Positions 30,124-41,845 of a stretch of 64,000 nucleotides of DNA are shown here, one piece after another. Both the position numbers and the translations under genes were made by a program. The stretch comes from Sphingopyxis macrogoltabida (lineage in GTDB: Bacteria; Pseudomonadota; Alphaproteobacteria; Sphingomonadales; Sphingomonadaceae), in assembly GCF_001307295.1 (NCBI RefSeq), contig NZ_CP012700.1, positions 2,979,001 through 3,043,000 of the forward strand, written 5' to 3'. The stretch's first letter is position 1. Every line of letters starts with the position of its first letter. A model generated the notes under the pieces. The model was not told the origin of the DNA and ran no database searches. It saw only the letters and a list, made by a program, of their open reading frames with translations.

Positions 30124-32786
30124 GGAATATCCTCGACGGTCAGATCCTTGACGAGCAGCGCTTCGGGGATGCGGATCGTGAAGCACGCACCATGCGGTTC
30201 GCCATTGTTGCCCGCTTCGACCGTCAGTCCCATCGCCTCGGCAAAGCCCTTGACGATGGCAAGCCCGAGCCCGGTGCCATGCTTGGCGCGGTCGCTGCCT
30301 TCGAGCCGGGTGAAGGTTTCGAAGACGCGCGTCTCGTTGCCGGGCGCGATACCGGGCCCCTGGTCGATCACCGACAGCAGGACAGCATCGGCGATGCGCT
30401 TCGCGCGAATGGTGATCGGCGTGCCGGGATCGGCGTAGCGTCCGGCGTTATCGAGCAGATTGATCAGGCAATGATGAAGCAGCACCGGGTCGACGCGCAC
30501 AAGCGGAATGGCGGGCGCGATTTCGATCAGGACATCGTGCCCGGCCAGCGAGGCGCGGGTGTCGTGTGCGGCGCCCGCAGCAGCGTCGAATAGCTCGGTC
30601 GCTTCCGCCTTCATCGGAAGGGCGCCGGCCTCGACGCGTACCATGTCGAGCAGGTTCGAGACAAAGCGATTGAGGCGCAGCGCCTCGGTCTCGATCGTTT
30701 CGGCCATTTCTGCCGTGGGATGGCGCCGCATCTCCTGCGCCGCCGACAATATCGTGGTGAGCGGCGTGCGGAGGTCGTGGCTGACCGATGACAGCAACGC
30801 CGAGCGTAGCCGGTCGCGCTCGTCGACCTGCCGCGCTTGAAGCGAGGCTTCCTCGAGTTCCATGCGATCGAGCGCGATCGACGCCTGATCGAGCAGGCTC
30901 ATCAGCAGCGGCACCTGATCCGACCGTACCGGCGCTTGCGCATCGTCGCGCGTCAGCCCGAGCACCCCGAGTACACCGCGCGTGGTCTGTAGCGGGTGAA
31001 AAAGCCAGTCCGACGCGGTCAGCGTTGCCGAACCCCGCCCGGCGGGCTGCGCATTGTCCATCGCCCACTGCGCCGCCGCCCGCTCGATCTGTTCGAGCCG
31101 GTCCTCCGGCGGCACGGCGGCGCGGAGCGTCGGGCCATCGGCCGACGGCAGGAGGAGGACAGTGCGGGCGTCGAGCAGGCGTCCGACCTCGGCGCAGATA
31201 GCCTGCATCAACCTGTCCTGATCGGGCGCCGCGGTAAGCTGGCGCGAGAAGCTGGCGAGCGCCGCATTCTGGCGGGCGCTCGACTGCGCAAGGTCGGCCT
31301 GGGCGCGCACGCGTGCCGCGAACTGGCTGGTGACGATGGCGACGCCAAGCAACACGAGGATGCTGATCACATTCTCGGGGTTGTTGACGGTCAGCGTACC
31401 GGTCGGCGGCAGGAAGAAGAAATTATAGGCGAGGCTCGATACCAGCCCCGCGAACAGCCCGGCGCGCAGGCCAAAGGTCGCCGCGGCAAACATGACGGGG
31501 ACCAGATAGAGCAGCGAAATATTGCCAAGATCGATGACCTCGATGAGCACGCGGCCAAGCGCCGTCATCACGGCGACCATCGCGAGCGACCAGATATAAT
31601 GTGACGGCTTGCCCCAACGCCCGGGGACCGGAGGCGCCGGCCGCGTCGCCTTGACCTCGGGCTCGCCCGGCAGGACGTGAACCGCGACATCGTCGATCGT
31701 CCGCACGAGTTGATCGACGACCGAGCCGTGACGCATCTCGAACCACCAGGGGCGGCTCGATTTGCCGATCACGATCTGCGTCGCGCGCGCGTCGCGCGCA
31801 AAACTGCGCAACCCCTCGACAACGCTCGCAGCAGGGACGGTAGCGGTCGCGGCCCCGAGCCGCGAGGCGAGCGCGAGTGTGTCGCCGAGTTGTCGCCGGT
31901 CGTCGTCGGTCAGCGCCTGACTGCGCCGCGTCTCGATATAGACCGCGCTCCACGGCGCCTTCAGCGCGTCGGCGAGCCGCTTGCCCGCGCGGACCAGTTC
32001 GGCGGCGACGGGAAGCTCGCTGACCGCCACGACGATCCGTTCCCCCACCGCGAAGCTGCCTGCAAGCGCGTGGCTGCGGACATGATCGAGCATCTGCGCA
32101 TCGACCGCCTGCGCGGCACGGCGAAGCGCCAGTTCGCGGAGCGCGGTGAGGTTCGATTTGGAAAAGAAATGCGTCAGCGCCCGCGACGCCTCCTGCGGAA
32201 TATAGACCTTGCCGTCGCGGAGCCGCTCGATCAGCTCGTCCGGCGGAATGTCCACCACCTCGATCTCGGCATTTTCGAGGATCGAGTCGGGCACCGTTTC
32301 GCGCACGCGGACGCGCGTGAACGATGCCACGACATCGTTCAAACTTTCGACATGCTGGATGTTGAGGGTCGAATAGACGTCGATCCCGGCGTCGAGCAGT
32401 TCCTCGACGTCCTGATAGCGTTTGGGGTGGCGGCTGCCCGGCGCGTTGGTGTGGGCAAGTTCGTCGACGAGCACGAGCCCCGGGCGCCGTTCGAGGATCG
32501 CATCGATGTCCATTTCGCCGAGGCTGTGCCCCTGATGATCGACCTCGCGCCGCGCGACGATCTCATGGCCGTGGACGAGCGCCTCGGTCTCCCGTCGGCC
32601 GTGCGTTTCGACCACCCCGACCACGACATCGACACCCGCATCGCGGCGCTGACGGCCGTCGGTCAGCATTTCCCACGTCTTGCCGACCCCCGGGGCCGCC
32701 CCGAGAAAGACCTTGAGACGGCCGCGGCCTTCCTGCGCCGCCTGACGCAGAAAGGCCTCGGGTAATGGTCGGTCGGCTTCGGTCAC
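30120..32786 (-). CDS. kdpD: KdpD potassium-sensing histidine kinase
   Basis: 888 residues from GTG 32786, whose GTGA overlaps the kdpC stop. Domains in order: N-terminal KdpD sensor with Walker-A-like GAAPGVGKTWEML and the LVDELAHTNAPGS motif; universal-stress-protein-like domain (about 240-370); four closely spaced membrane segments (about 400-490, SLLYLVPVMFAAATFGL and LVSSLAYNFFFLPP); GAF-like region; kinase core with the phosphorylated His in SVSHDLRTPLTT; and ATPase boxes DQGPGIAPG and GTGLGLAIVKGF. Usual family length is near 890. It reports potassium status to KdpE. Confidence 0.95.
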   Translation of the reverse strand: MTEADRPLPEAFLRQAAQEGRGRLKVFLGAAPGVGKTWEMLTDGRQRRDAGVDVVVGVVETHGRRETEALVHGHEIVARREVDHQGHSLGEMDIDAILERRPGLVLVDELAHTNAPGSRHPKRYQDVEELLDAGIDVYSTLNIQHVESLNDVVASFTRVRVRETVPDSILENAEIEVVDIPPDELIERLRDGKVYIPQEASRALTHFFSKSNLTALRELALRRAAQAVDAQMLDHVRSHALAGSFAVGERIVVAVSELPVAAELVRAGKRLADALKAPWSAVYIETRRSQALTDDDRRQLGDTLALASRLGAATATVPAASVVEGLRSFARDARATQIVIGKSSRPWWFEMRHGSVVDQLVRTIDDVAVHVLPGEPEVKATRPAPPVPGRWGKPSHYIWSLAMVAVMTALGRVLIEVIDLGNISLLYLVPVMFAAATFGLRAGLFAGLVSSLAYNFFFLPPTGTLTVNNPENVISILVLLGVAIVTSQFAARVRAQADLAQSSARQNAALASFSRQLTAAPDQDRLMQAICAEVGRLLDARTVLLLPSADGPTLRAAVPPEDRLEQIERAAAQWAMDNAQPAGRGSATLTASDWLFHPLQTTRGVLGVLGLTRDDAQAPVRSDQVPLLMSLLDQASIALDRMELEEASLQARQVDERDRLRSALLSSVSHDLRTPLTTILSAAQEMRRHPTAEMAETIETEALRLNRFVSNLLDMVRVEAGALPMKAEATELFDAAAGAAHDTRASLAGHDVLIEIAPAIPLVRVDPVLLHHCLINLLDNAGRYADPGTPITIRAKRIADAVLLSVIDQGPGIAPGNETRVFETFTRLEGSDRAKHGTGLGLAIVKGFAEAMGLTVEAGNNGEPHGACFTIRIPEALLVKDLTVEDIP

Positions 32787-33373
32787 CTCGCCGGTTTAGC
32801 CCCAAGTGCATCGAGTCGTCGATTAAGCTTGAACAGATTGACGCGCGGCTCGCCCAGAAAGCCCAGCAACGGCGTCTCGACCGCCTGTTCTACCAGCCTG
32901 CGAATCGCAGCGGGGTCGAGTCCGCGCGCGCGCGCCACGCGTTCGCTTTGGTAAAGAGCCGCCTCGGGGCTGATATGAGGGTCGAGCCCCGAGGCGGAGG
33001 TCGTCACCAGGTCAGGCGGGACGTTTGGCCCTGGCGCCGTTTCGGAAAGCCGCACGACATCGGCCCGCACGCGGTCGGCGAGCGCCTGCGACGTCGGGCC
33101 GAGGTTCGAGCCCGACGAGGCCATTCCGTCATAACCGTCGCCCGCCGCCGACGGCCGGCTGTGGAAATATCGCTCCGACGCGAAGGCTTGCCCGACGACG
33201 GTGGAGCCGATGACGATCCCCTTCTCGCGAACAAGGCTGCCGTTCGCCTGACCGGGAAAAAAGGCCTGTCCGATACCGGTGATCGCGAGCGGATAGGCGA
33301 ACCCGAGCAGCGCCGCGAAAAGCAACGTCATGACGAGCGCGGGGCGCAGCGAGCTGATGAGATCCTTGTACAT
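32783..33373 (-). CDS. kdpC: KdpC subunit of the K+-transporting ATPase
   Basis: 196 residues. One N-terminal membrane anchor (about residues 12-32) and the conserved KdpC sequence pattern: FPGQANGSL, a GSNLGPTSQALADRV stretch, PPDLVTTSASGLDPHISPEAA and LGFLGEPRVNLFKLN. It stabilises the KdpA/KdpB complex. It lies 9 bp after kdpB and overlaps kdpD by 4 bp. Confidence 0.95.
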   Translation of the reverse strand: MYKDLISSLRPALVMTLLFAALLGFAYPLAITGIGQAFFPGQANGSLVREKGIVIGSTVVGQAFASERYFHSRPSAAGDGYDGMASSGSNLGPTSQALADRVRADVVRLSETAPGPNVPPDLVTTSASGLDPHISPEAALYQSERVARARGLDPAAIRRLVEQAVETPLLGFLGEPRVNLFKLNRRLDALGAKPAR

Positions 33374-33382
33374 GAATAATCC

Positions 33383-35416
33383 TCAGGCAAGACCGAGGCC
33401 GCCGACGGCCAGGTCGATGAGCTTGATGCCGACAAAAGGGGCGACGAGGCCGCCGAGACCATAGACGGCAAGGTTGCGTGCAAGCAGCGGCCCCGCCCCC
33501 ATCGGCCGGTAGGTTACCCCCCTCAGCGCGAGCGGCACGAGCAACGGGATGATCAGCGCGTTGAAGATGATCGCCGACAGGATCGCACTCTCGGGGCTGG
33601 TGAGCCCCATGATGTTGAGCACGCCGAGCCCCGGATAAAGCGCGACGAACATCGCCGGGATGATCGCGAAATATTTGGCCACGTCGTTGGCGACCGAAAA
33701 GGTCGTGAGCGCCCCGCGCGTCATCAGGAGCTGCTTGCCCAGCCCCACCACCTCGATCAGCTTGGTCGGATCGCTGTCGAGATCGACCATATTGCCCGCC
33801 TCGCGCGCCGCCTGCGTGCCGGTGTTCATCGCGACGCCGACATCGGCCTGCGCCAGCGCCGGCGCATCGTTGGTGCCATCGCCGCACATCGCGACCAGCC
33901 GCCCGCCCGCCTGTTCCTTGCGGATCAGTTCGAGCTTGTCCTCAGGCGTCGCCTGCGCGAGGAAATCGTCGACCCCGGCCTCCGCCGCGATCGCCGCGGC
34001 AGTGAGCGGATTGTCGCCGGTGATCATCACCGTGCGGATGCCCATCGCGCGCAGTTCGCCGAAGCGTTCGCGAATGCCCGCCTTGACGATGTCCTTCAAG
34101 AAGATCGCACCGAGCAATTCGCCGTCCTTCGCGACCGCCAGCGGCGTGCCGCCGGCGCGCGCGATCTCGTCGGTGATCCGGCGGAGTTCGGTCGCGGCAG
34201 CGGTGGTCCCCGCGCCGGGATTGGCGCGCAGGACCGAATCCACCGCGCCCTTCTGAATCACGCTGTCGCCGATCCGGATGCCCGAGATGCGCGTCTGCGC
34301 AGTGAAAGCAATAATCTCTGCACCCGCGGGCATCTCGGCGGCCTGACCGAAGCTTTCGCGCGCCAGTACGACGATCGAGCGCCCCTCCGGCGTTTCATCG
34401 GCAAGGCTGGCGAGCAGCGCCGCCTCGGCGAGCTGCGCCGCCGAATGGCCGCCCACGGCGCGGAAATCGGTCGCCTGCCGGTCGCCGACGGTGATCGTGC
34501 CGGTCTTGTCGAGCAGCAGCACGTCGACGTCGCCCGCCGCCTCGACCGCGCGGCCCGACTTGGCGAGCACGTTGAAGCGCACGAGCCGGTCCATGCCCGC
34601 AATGCCGATGGCCGAGAGCAAGGCCGCGATGGTCGTGGGGATCAGGGTGATCAGCAGCGCCGCAAGGATCGCCACCGGAATGCTGCCACCCGCATAGCTT
34701 GCAAAAGCGGGGATCGTCCCGACCGCGATCAGGAAGATGATCGTCAGCCCGACGAGCAGCAGGGTCAGCGCGATCTCGTTCGGCGTCTTTTGCCGCTCGG
34801 CACCTTCGACAAGTGCGATCATCCGGTCGAGAAAGCCCTGCCCCGGGTTGACCGTCACCCGCACCCGGATCTCGTCCGAAATGACGCGCGTGCCCGCGGT
34901 GACCGCGCTGCGGTCGCCGCCCGCCTCGCGGATCACCGGGGCGCTTTCGCCGGTGATCGCCGCTTCGTTGACCGATGCCACCCCGGCGACGACTTCGCCG
35001 TCGGACGGGATGAGGTCGCCCGTCTCGACGAGTACCTCATCGCCGACCCGAAGGGCGCTGGCGGGCAAGCTTTCCCATGCTTTCCCGTCGCCCTTCACCC
35101 GCTTCGCCGTCAGTTCGGCCTTGGCCGCGCGCAGCGACGCCGCCTGCGCCTTGCCGCGCCCTTCGGCAAGCGCTTCGGCGAAGGTGCCGAAGAGCACGGT
35201 CAGCCACAGCCAGACGACGAGCTGGAACTTGAAGCCGGCGGCGATCCCGTCCTGCCCGACGACGAGCAGGATGGTGAGCAGCGCCGCGACGACTGCGGTG
35301 GTGAACATCACCGGATTGCGGATCAGCTCTTTCGGGTTGAGCTTGCGGAAGGCGTCGCCGATCGCCGGAACGATCAGGTCGGCGGTGAACAGGGACTTGG
35401 TTTGGGACCGAGCCAT
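33383..35416 (-). CDS. kdpB: KdpB ATP-hydrolysing subunit (P-type ATPase)
   Basis: 677 residues. P-type ATPase motifs: TGES in ITGESAPV, phosphorylation site [11 protein letters not shown] (about residue 300), hinge [21 protein letters not shown] and the conserved membrane segments at both ends. This is the K+-specific Kdp subtype. It energises uptake through KdpA. The gene is 10 bp downstream of kdpA. Confidence 0.96.
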   Translation of the reverse strand: MARSQTKSLFTADLIVPAIGDAFRKLNPKELIRNPVMFTTAVVAALLTILLVVGQDGIAAGFKFQLVVWLWLTVLFGTFAEALAEGRGKAQAASLRAAKAELTAKRVKGDGKAWESLPASALRVGDEVLVETGDLIPSDGEVVAGVASVNEAAITGESAPVIREAGGDRSAVTAGTRVISDEIRVRVTVNPGQGFLDRMIALVEGAERQKTPNEIALTLLLVGLTIIFLIAVGTIPAFASYAGGSIPVAILAALLITLIPTTIAALLSAIGIAGMDRLVRFNVLAKSGRAVEAAGDVDVLLLDKTGTITVGDRQATDFRAVGGHSAAQLAEAALLASLADETPEGRSIVVLARESFGQAAEMPAGAEIIAFTAQTRISGIRIGDSVIQKGAVDSVLRANPGAGTTAAATELRRITDEIARAGGTPLAVAKDGELLGAIFLKDIVKAGIRERFGELRAMGIRTVMITGDNPLTAAAIAAEAGVDDFLAQATPEDKLELIRKEQAGGRLVAMCGDGTNDAPALAQADVGVAMNTGTQAAREAGNMVDLDSDPTKLIEVVGLGKQLLMTRGALTTFSVANDVAKYFAIIPAMFVALYPGLGVLNIMGLTSPESAILSAIIFNALIIPLLVPLALRGVTYRPMGAGPLLARNLAVYGLGGLVAPFVGIKLIDLAVGGLGLA

Positions 35417-35426
35417 TTGGATATCC

Positions 35427-37130
<1,704 letters not shown>

Positions 37131-37142
37131 GGCGCGCCTCCC

Positions 37143-37232
37143 CTAGAAACGTTCGGGCCGCGCGAGCACGGCGACGAGGTAGAAAAGAAGGCCGAGCGCG
37201 GTGAGGCCCGCGAGCCAGAGGTCGAGGGTCAT
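37143..37232 (-). CDS. kdpF: KdpF small stabilising peptide
   Basis: 29 residues, a single membrane helix (TLDLWLAGLTALGLLFYLVA) ending ARPERF, which is a typical KdpF tail. Located 12 bp upstream of kdpA, the usual position. It stabilises the Kdp complex. Confidence 0.85.
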   Translation of the reverse strand: MTLDLWLAGLTALGLLFYLVAVLARPERF

Positions 37233-37243
37233 GGCATCGGTCC

Positions 37244-37327
37244 CTATGCGTCGTCGCACAGCCGCGCATAACCGAGGCTCGCGGCGAGAAGGGCGAGGAT
37301 GATGCCGATCCAGATCAGATCCTGCAT
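37244..37327 (-). CDS. 27-residue leader membrane peptide upstream of kdpF
   Basis: ATG at 37327 preceded by CGGAG. The peptide begins MQDLIWIGIILALLAAS and ends in a polar CDDA tail, so one membrane helix is predicted. The 27 codons end 11 bp before kdpF, in the same transcript. It is too short for family assignment. It could be a second small Kdp subunit or a leader peptide that couples translation. Confidence 0.55.
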   Translation of the reverse strand: MQDLIWIGIILALLAASLGYARLCDDA

Positions 37328-37407
37328 GATGTTGCTCCGGCAAGACGCAGGCCACGGAAGATGGCGAGTCGTCTGCAGGAGGCTCAAATAGGCCGGGGCC
37401 GCGTTTG

Positions 37408-37453
37408 AATTCGAGAGCGCGAAATCGGGGCGCGCATAGTATTTGCGTATGAT
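37408..37453 (-). promoter_or_regulatory. kdp upstream two-block regulatory element, copy 2
   Basis: Blocks 37408-37424 and 37434-37453, matching the element at 29290-29335 with identical spacing. It lies 80 bp upstream of the leader ORF that begins the kdp transcript. It is a candidate KdpE binding region, by inference from position. Confidence 0.65.
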
Positions 37454-37675
37454 TTTTTCGAAATTCGCCCCATGCCGCAGACAGCTTGAGGATGCGGCAT
37501 CGCGCGCTGCTCCTGCGAGGGGCCGGGGGAGCGAGGTAACAGCCGCTCGATATCCGCCTGACCTGCGCCGCTAATCAGACCCTCTCTGCCCGGGACGCAA
37601 TCGGCGCGGCGCACCAAAACAATTGCCAGACGATGCTTGTCATCATCCGGCCGCGCTGTTAGAGGCGCCGGCGTT
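37454..37675. other. Intergenic region between the kdp promoter and tRNA-Thr
   Basis: With the adjacent kdp leader region, this forms a stretch of about 350 bp without a gene. I see no convincing reading frame. It must contain the kdp promoter on the minus strand and the tRNA promoter on the plus strand, but clear -35/-10 pairs could not be assigned. Confidence 0.4.
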
Positions 37676-37751
37676 GCCGCTTTAGCTCAGTTGGTAGAGC
37701 ACATCATTCGTAATGATGGGGCCACAGGTTCGAGTCCTGTAAGCGGCACCA
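37676..37751 (+). tRNA. tRNA-Thr (anticodon CGT)
   Basis: The acceptor arm GCCGCTT (37676-37682) pairs with AAGCGGC (37741-37747); discriminator A and an encoded CCA end at 37751. The D-arm TAGCTCAGTTGGTAGAGC, the anticodon stem CATCA/TGATG around TTCGTAA (anticodon CGT, threonine ACG) and the T-arm ACAGGTTCGAGTCCTGT are all canonical. It marks the boundary between the ordered kdp region and IS-rich accessory DNA, a common position for island insertion. Confidence 0.97.
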
Positions 37752-38654
37752 CCCACAATGCTGAAGACGATATTCTCCAAGAGAGATTGAGCGCCTCTTC
37801 GGCGAACCCCGCACTGCTATCGCCTAAAATCCGCGCCACAGCATGAGCTGCACGCGCTCGAACGCTTTGATCGATATCTCTTTCAAGCGCCGTACAATTC
37901 CCGGTAGCTGTTCTGCCGGGAATAATCTCGATAGCGCGTCGCATAAGAAAAATGGTGCAGAAGAGGAACTGAACTGGGCATCAAAGCGGCGGAAATCCGA
38001 TGCAATCAACAACGAGATACCGCTGAAACCATCATAGAAACCATCACAAAATTTGGCAAGGGCTGGACGATATCGGAAGCCGATTTTTGGTTGCAAATTC
38101 GCTCGCGATCGCAGTCGCAGCTTTTCAAGCTCGCCGGCAGAAAAATCGCCGACCGAGTAATCATTTTATGAGCGTCGAATTCGAGCTGGCAACTTGCTAG
38201 CTATTGCGGCCCAGTCCTGTTGACGAGGCCAATAAGGTCGAGACCACGCGTTCGAGTTCGGCCAGTGCGGCAATTGCCCCCATTCCCAAGAACGACCGCG
38301 CGCGCCCGGCGCTGGCCAACGGGCCGCCTTGCGCCGATCGCCTCAGAGAGTTGCCGCACATCCGCCAAAGGACGACAAATGGAGGCTTTGAGCGTCGATC
38401 ATAACGGTCGAGTTCGCGCCTCGCGCTGTCGCCCGGGTCGTCTTGCAACTATGTACGGTGCCCTTCCGACCAGGCCAAAACAAATCCCATAGCTCAATCC
38501 CAGAGCCCACGCGGGTTCCCCCATCAGAGGCTTTCGTACGCTAAAGCGCCCGAGCCCTTCGCGTTAGGATGTGGATTAGCGCCAGAATGGGGCTCTGACT
38601 CACTTTTGGTGCAAGTGCGTTGATAGTGGCGAGTTTTTCCCCGAAGGAGGAGGG
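37752..38654. other. Accessory gap after tRNA-Thr: gene scraps, no intact gene
   Basis: About 900 bp with lower GC than the flanks and no convincing complete gene. One open stretch (37947-38171, plus strand) looks protein-like but lacks a start. The part near 38200-38450 has weak open frames on both strands with no recognisable motif. No integrase is visible. Confidence 0.5.
37947..38171 (+). pseudogene. Protein-like fragment without start codon, unknown family
   Basis: 74 open codons with AETIIETITKFGKGWTISE and an ending LAGRKIADRVIIL read like real coding sequence. The frame opens after a TAA at 37944 and contains no ATG or plausible start, so it is probably a truncated remnant. The family is not recognised. 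Confidence 0.3.
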
Positions 38655-38694
38655 TGGCCTGCTGCCGGTTTGGTGGACACCGAGATAAGTTCAT

Positions 38695-39555
38695 TCAGGC
38701 TACCCCAGCTTCACGTTCGAAGTCGATAGGACTGAGGTAACCCAAGGTCGAGTGACGCCGGGTCGGGTTGTAGAAGCATTCGATATAATCGAACACGTCG
38801 GCCTTCGCCTGCGCCCTCGTGCGGTAGATCTTCTTCCCGATCCGCTCGGTCTTGAGCGAGGAGAAGAAGCTCTCCATGGCGGCATTATCCCATACATTGC
38901 CGGACCGGCTCATTGAGCAGGTGACCCCATTGTCGGCCATGAGCCGCTGGAACTGCTCGCTGGTATACTGGCTGCCCTGATCCGAGTGATGCAGGAGAGC
39001 ATCGGGCTTGCCGCGCCGCCAGATCGCCATGATCAGCGCATCGGTGACGAGCTGGGCTGTCATGTTGGGAGTCATCGACCATCCGACCACCCGGCGCGAG
39101 AACAGGTCGATCACCGCAGCAACATAGAGCCATCCCTCGGCCGTCCAGATATAGGTGAAGTCGGCCACCCACTTCTGGTTCGGCCTGTCTGCCGTGAACT
39201 GGCGATCGAGCACGTTGCCGGCGATGACCGAACGATCGCCGTGATCCTTGGGAAGCCCGCGTCGCCGCGGCCTCGCTCGCAGACCCTGCGCCCGCATGAG
39301 CCGTTCGATCCGGTGCAGGCCGCAGGACACCCCATCGGCCAGCAGGTCGTGCCAGACACGGCGCGCGCCATAAGTGCGATAACTTCCTACATGGCTGGCA
39401 CGGACCTTCGCACCGATCACCTCGTCGTCGCGGGCACGCTGCGACGGCGGGCGGATCAGCCAGGCATGGAAGCCGCTTCGCGAGACACCGAGCGCCCCGC
39501 ACATCCATGCCACCGGCCAGATCCCTCGGTGCTTCGCGATGAACTGGAACTTCAT
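38695..39555 (-). CDS. IS3-family transposase OrfB
   Basis: 286 residues from the ATG at 39555. An HTH_21-like N-terminal region (SRSGFHAWL, YGARRVWHDLLADG) is followed by the DDE integrase core: Asp in VADFTYIW, Asp in HHSDQGSQYTS and Glu in DNAAMESFFSSLKTE. The core is intact, so the enzyme is probably functional when made as an OrfAB fusion by -1 frameshifting. Confidence 0.93.
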   Translation of the reverse strand: MKFQFIAKHRGIWPVAWMCGALGVSRSGFHAWLIRPPSQRARDDEVIGAKVRASHVGSYRTYGARRVWHDLLADGVSCGLHRIERLMRAQGLRARPRRRGLPKDHGDRSVIAGNVLDRQFTADRPNQKWVADFTYIWTAEGWLYVAAVIDLFSRRVVGWSMTPNMTAQLVTDALIMAIWRRGKPDALLHHSDQGSQYTSEQFQRLMADNGVTCSMSRSGNVWDNAAMESFFSSLKTERIGKKIYRTRAQAKADVFDYIECFYNPTRRHSTLGYLSPIDFEREAGVA

Positions 39556-39842
39556 ATCGAGTCCCTCGCGAAGTAGGCGGCGGCTTTTTTTAGGATGTCG
39601 CGCTCCGCCTTCAACTTGGCCAGCTCGCGCCGCAGGCGATCGATCTCCATCTGCTCCGGCTTCATCTGACCGTGACCGGGAAAGGCATGACCCGGATCGG
39701 CGGCAAGCTCCCGGACCCATTTACGCAGCACGTTCGCATGCACATCCAGATCGCGCGACGCCTGCGCGATCGTCACCCCGCGTTCGCGGACCATCCTCAC
39801 CGCCTCAAGCTTGAACTCGCGGCTGAACTTCCTTCTTTGCAT
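39552..39842 (-). CDS. IS3-family transposase OrfA
   Basis: 96 residues with an HTH_Tnp_1 domain (RKFSREFKLEAVRMVRERG, IAQASRDLDVHANVLRKWV) and a C-terminal leucine-zipper-like stretch (EIDRLRRELAKLKAERDILK). The seven-A run coding for LKK near its end is the expected site of -1 slippage into OrfB. Confidence 0.92.
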   Translation of the reverse strand: MQRRKFSREFKLEAVRMVRERGVTIAQASRDLDVHANVLRKWVRELAADPGHAFPGHGQMKPEQMEIDRLRRELAKLKAERDILKKAAAYFARDSI

Positions 39843-39952
39843 TGTGGACCTCCGATAGGTGGAAACACCCTATCTCGGTGTCCACCAAACCGGCAGCAGG
39901 CCAGATCGCCATGCATGGGAGAGGTTTTCGCGAAGCCATTGCGCCAACAGGA

Positions 39953-40303
39953 TTGGTGATCGACAAGGTCGAGTATGCCGCCGATCAGATACGGATCACC
40001 CGGCGATCCCGATTTCGAGTTTCGATTTACCCGAACTGCTGCCGCCCATCTGCGCGTGTCCACAGTCGATATCACTGTACACTCGCCGATCTACTCTCTC
40101 ATGGCCGACCGGTTCGGATTACTCTTGTCGCCCGGCGTTTTCGCTGCGCCACATCCCGCTGCACCACGCGGATCTTCGTTGAACGCTTTCCTCCAGATGT
40201 GACTGCAACATTTGCCCGGCGTACGGCCCGCCTGGATTCTATCGTACATCACCTTAGGCTGGCGCTGGGTGGGCGTCCGGCGGCCAGCTTGGCGCGCCGC
40301 CTT
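39953..40303 (+). pseudogene. ISL3-family transposase N-terminal remnant
   Basis: The frame reads like the zinc-ribbon start of ISL3 transposases: RVHSRYHCTLADLLSHGRPV, VARRFRCATSRCTTRIFVER, then FARRTARLDSIVHHLRLALG. It stops resembling ISL3 abruptly after GGRPAASLARR, where IS66 sequence begins in the same frame. The catalytic region is absent. Confidence 0.75.
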
Positions 40304-41656
40304 GAGGTGTTCATCGGCGCGGGCAAGCGGCGGGAGTGGCCGCCCGAGGTGGAGGCCTCGATTGTCGCGGAGTGCTATTCGGGCCGCAAGGGCGTCAGTC
40401 CTGTGGCGCGCCGGCATGGGCTGGATCCCTCGCAGCTATACGCCTGGCGGCGGGATTTGCGTAAACAGCTTGAGGCCGAGGGTGTGATCCTGCCATCGGC
40501 ACATTCGGAAGATCGGCGAGGATGTGGCCGAGCGCCTCGATGTGGTGCCGACCACCTTCCGCGTCCTGGTCACCCGGCGGCCGCGTTATGGCTGCCGTTC
40601 GTGCGAGAGCGCGATCGTGCAGGCTCCGGCGCCAGCGCGGATCATCGAGGGCGGTACTCCCACCGAGGCACTGATCGCCCAGGTGCTGGTATCCAAGTAT
40701 GCCGATCACCTGCCGCTTTACCGGCAGGCCCAGATATACGCCCGGCAGGGCATCCGGCTCGACCGATCCACTTTGGCCGACTGGGTCGGGCGAGCGGCCT
40801 GGTATCTGCGCCCCTTGCGTGACCACATTCTCGACGAGCTACGACGATCCGAGCGGTTGTTCGCCGACGAGATAACCGCCCCGGTCCTCGATCCGGGCGC
40901 GGGCCGACCAAGACAGGACAGCTCTGGGCCTATGCTCGCGATGATCGACCATGGGGCGGCTGCGATCCGCCGATCGTTGCCTATGTCTATGCGCCAGATC
41001 GCAAGGCAAAACGCCCTCACACGCACCTTGGTGATTTCGCGGGCATCCTGCAGGTCGATGGCTATGGCGGCTACGCCGCGCTCGCCCGGCGGCGCCAGCA
41101 GATCCGGCTCGCTTTCTGCTGGGCGCACGTCCGCCGCAAGTTCTACGAACTGGCCGACACGTCGCCGGTCGCCACCGAAGTGCTGCGCCGCATTGCCTTG
41201 CTCTATGGTGTCGAGGACGAGGTGCGCGGTTCACCCGCCGAGCAACGCTGTGCCGCTCGGACCGAACGCAGCCGCGTCATCGTCGGTGATCTTCATCAAT
41301 ATCTTGCCGCCCCTGGCCGCCAAGTCAGCGCCAAGAGCAAGCTCGGCGAGGCGATCCGCTATGCGCTCACCCGCTGGGATGGACTGTCCCGGTTCATCGA
41401 CGACGGCCGCATCGAGCTCGACTCCAATACCGTCGAACGCTCGATCCGCCCCCTCGCATTGAATCGCAAAGATGCCCTGTTTGCCGGTTCCGACGAAGGC
41501 GGCGACAACTGGGCGGTGATCGCCACGCTCATCGAAAACTGCAAGATCAGCGGCGTCAACCCGCACGGGTGGATGACCCAGACCCTCGTGAAACTTGCCA
41601 ACGGTCATCCCGCCAACAATCTCGCCCAACTCATGCCATGGTCCACCGTGGCCTGA
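40304..41656 (+). pseudogene. IS66-family element, internally deleted and frameshifted
   Basis: The first part (to about 40500) is TnpA-like: EVEASIVAECYSGRKGVSPV, RRHGLDPSQLYAWRRDLRKQ. It joins directly to the middle of TnpC (GEDVAERLDVVPTTF), so the rest of tnpA, tnpB and the 5' part of tnpC are gone. TnpC then loses frame near 40895-40907 (before TKTGQLWAYARDD) and continues in the new frame to a normal end (HPANNLAQLMPW). It includes the zinc-finger-like YGCRSCES and the region LQVDGYGGYAAL. It cannot be active. Confidence 0.85.
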
Positions 41657-41845
41657 AAACACCGGTTACATGCTTTCGCTGCTTGGCACTGTTTCGCCTT
41701 CCCGTTCTATCTGGTGCGGCGCGAACGATGGCTTGAACGCCGCAACGGCATGGCCGGCGAACGCTGAGTGGCAGCTCCCTTTCCCGGCAGGCAAGGTCTG
41801 GCAAGCACCGCACCTGCGGGAACCCGGGGCGAAGGACAACCAGGA

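Larger units (their letters stand above)
38655..39903 (-). mobile_element. Complete IS3-family insertion sequence (1249 bp)
   Basis: Perfect 33-bp terminal inverted repeats at 38655-38687 and 39871-39903, beginning TGGCCTGCTGCCGG and ending CA on the outer side. Inside are overlapping orfA and orfB with a slippery A7 run (39585-39591). The left flank (AGGG) and right flank (GATC) show no target-site duplication, so the element may have recombined since insertion. Confidence 0.93.

Noticed and set aside
37676..38654. attL/attR pair from tRNA-Thr
   Set aside because: No second copy of the tRNA 3' end was found in the window and no integrase gene is present.
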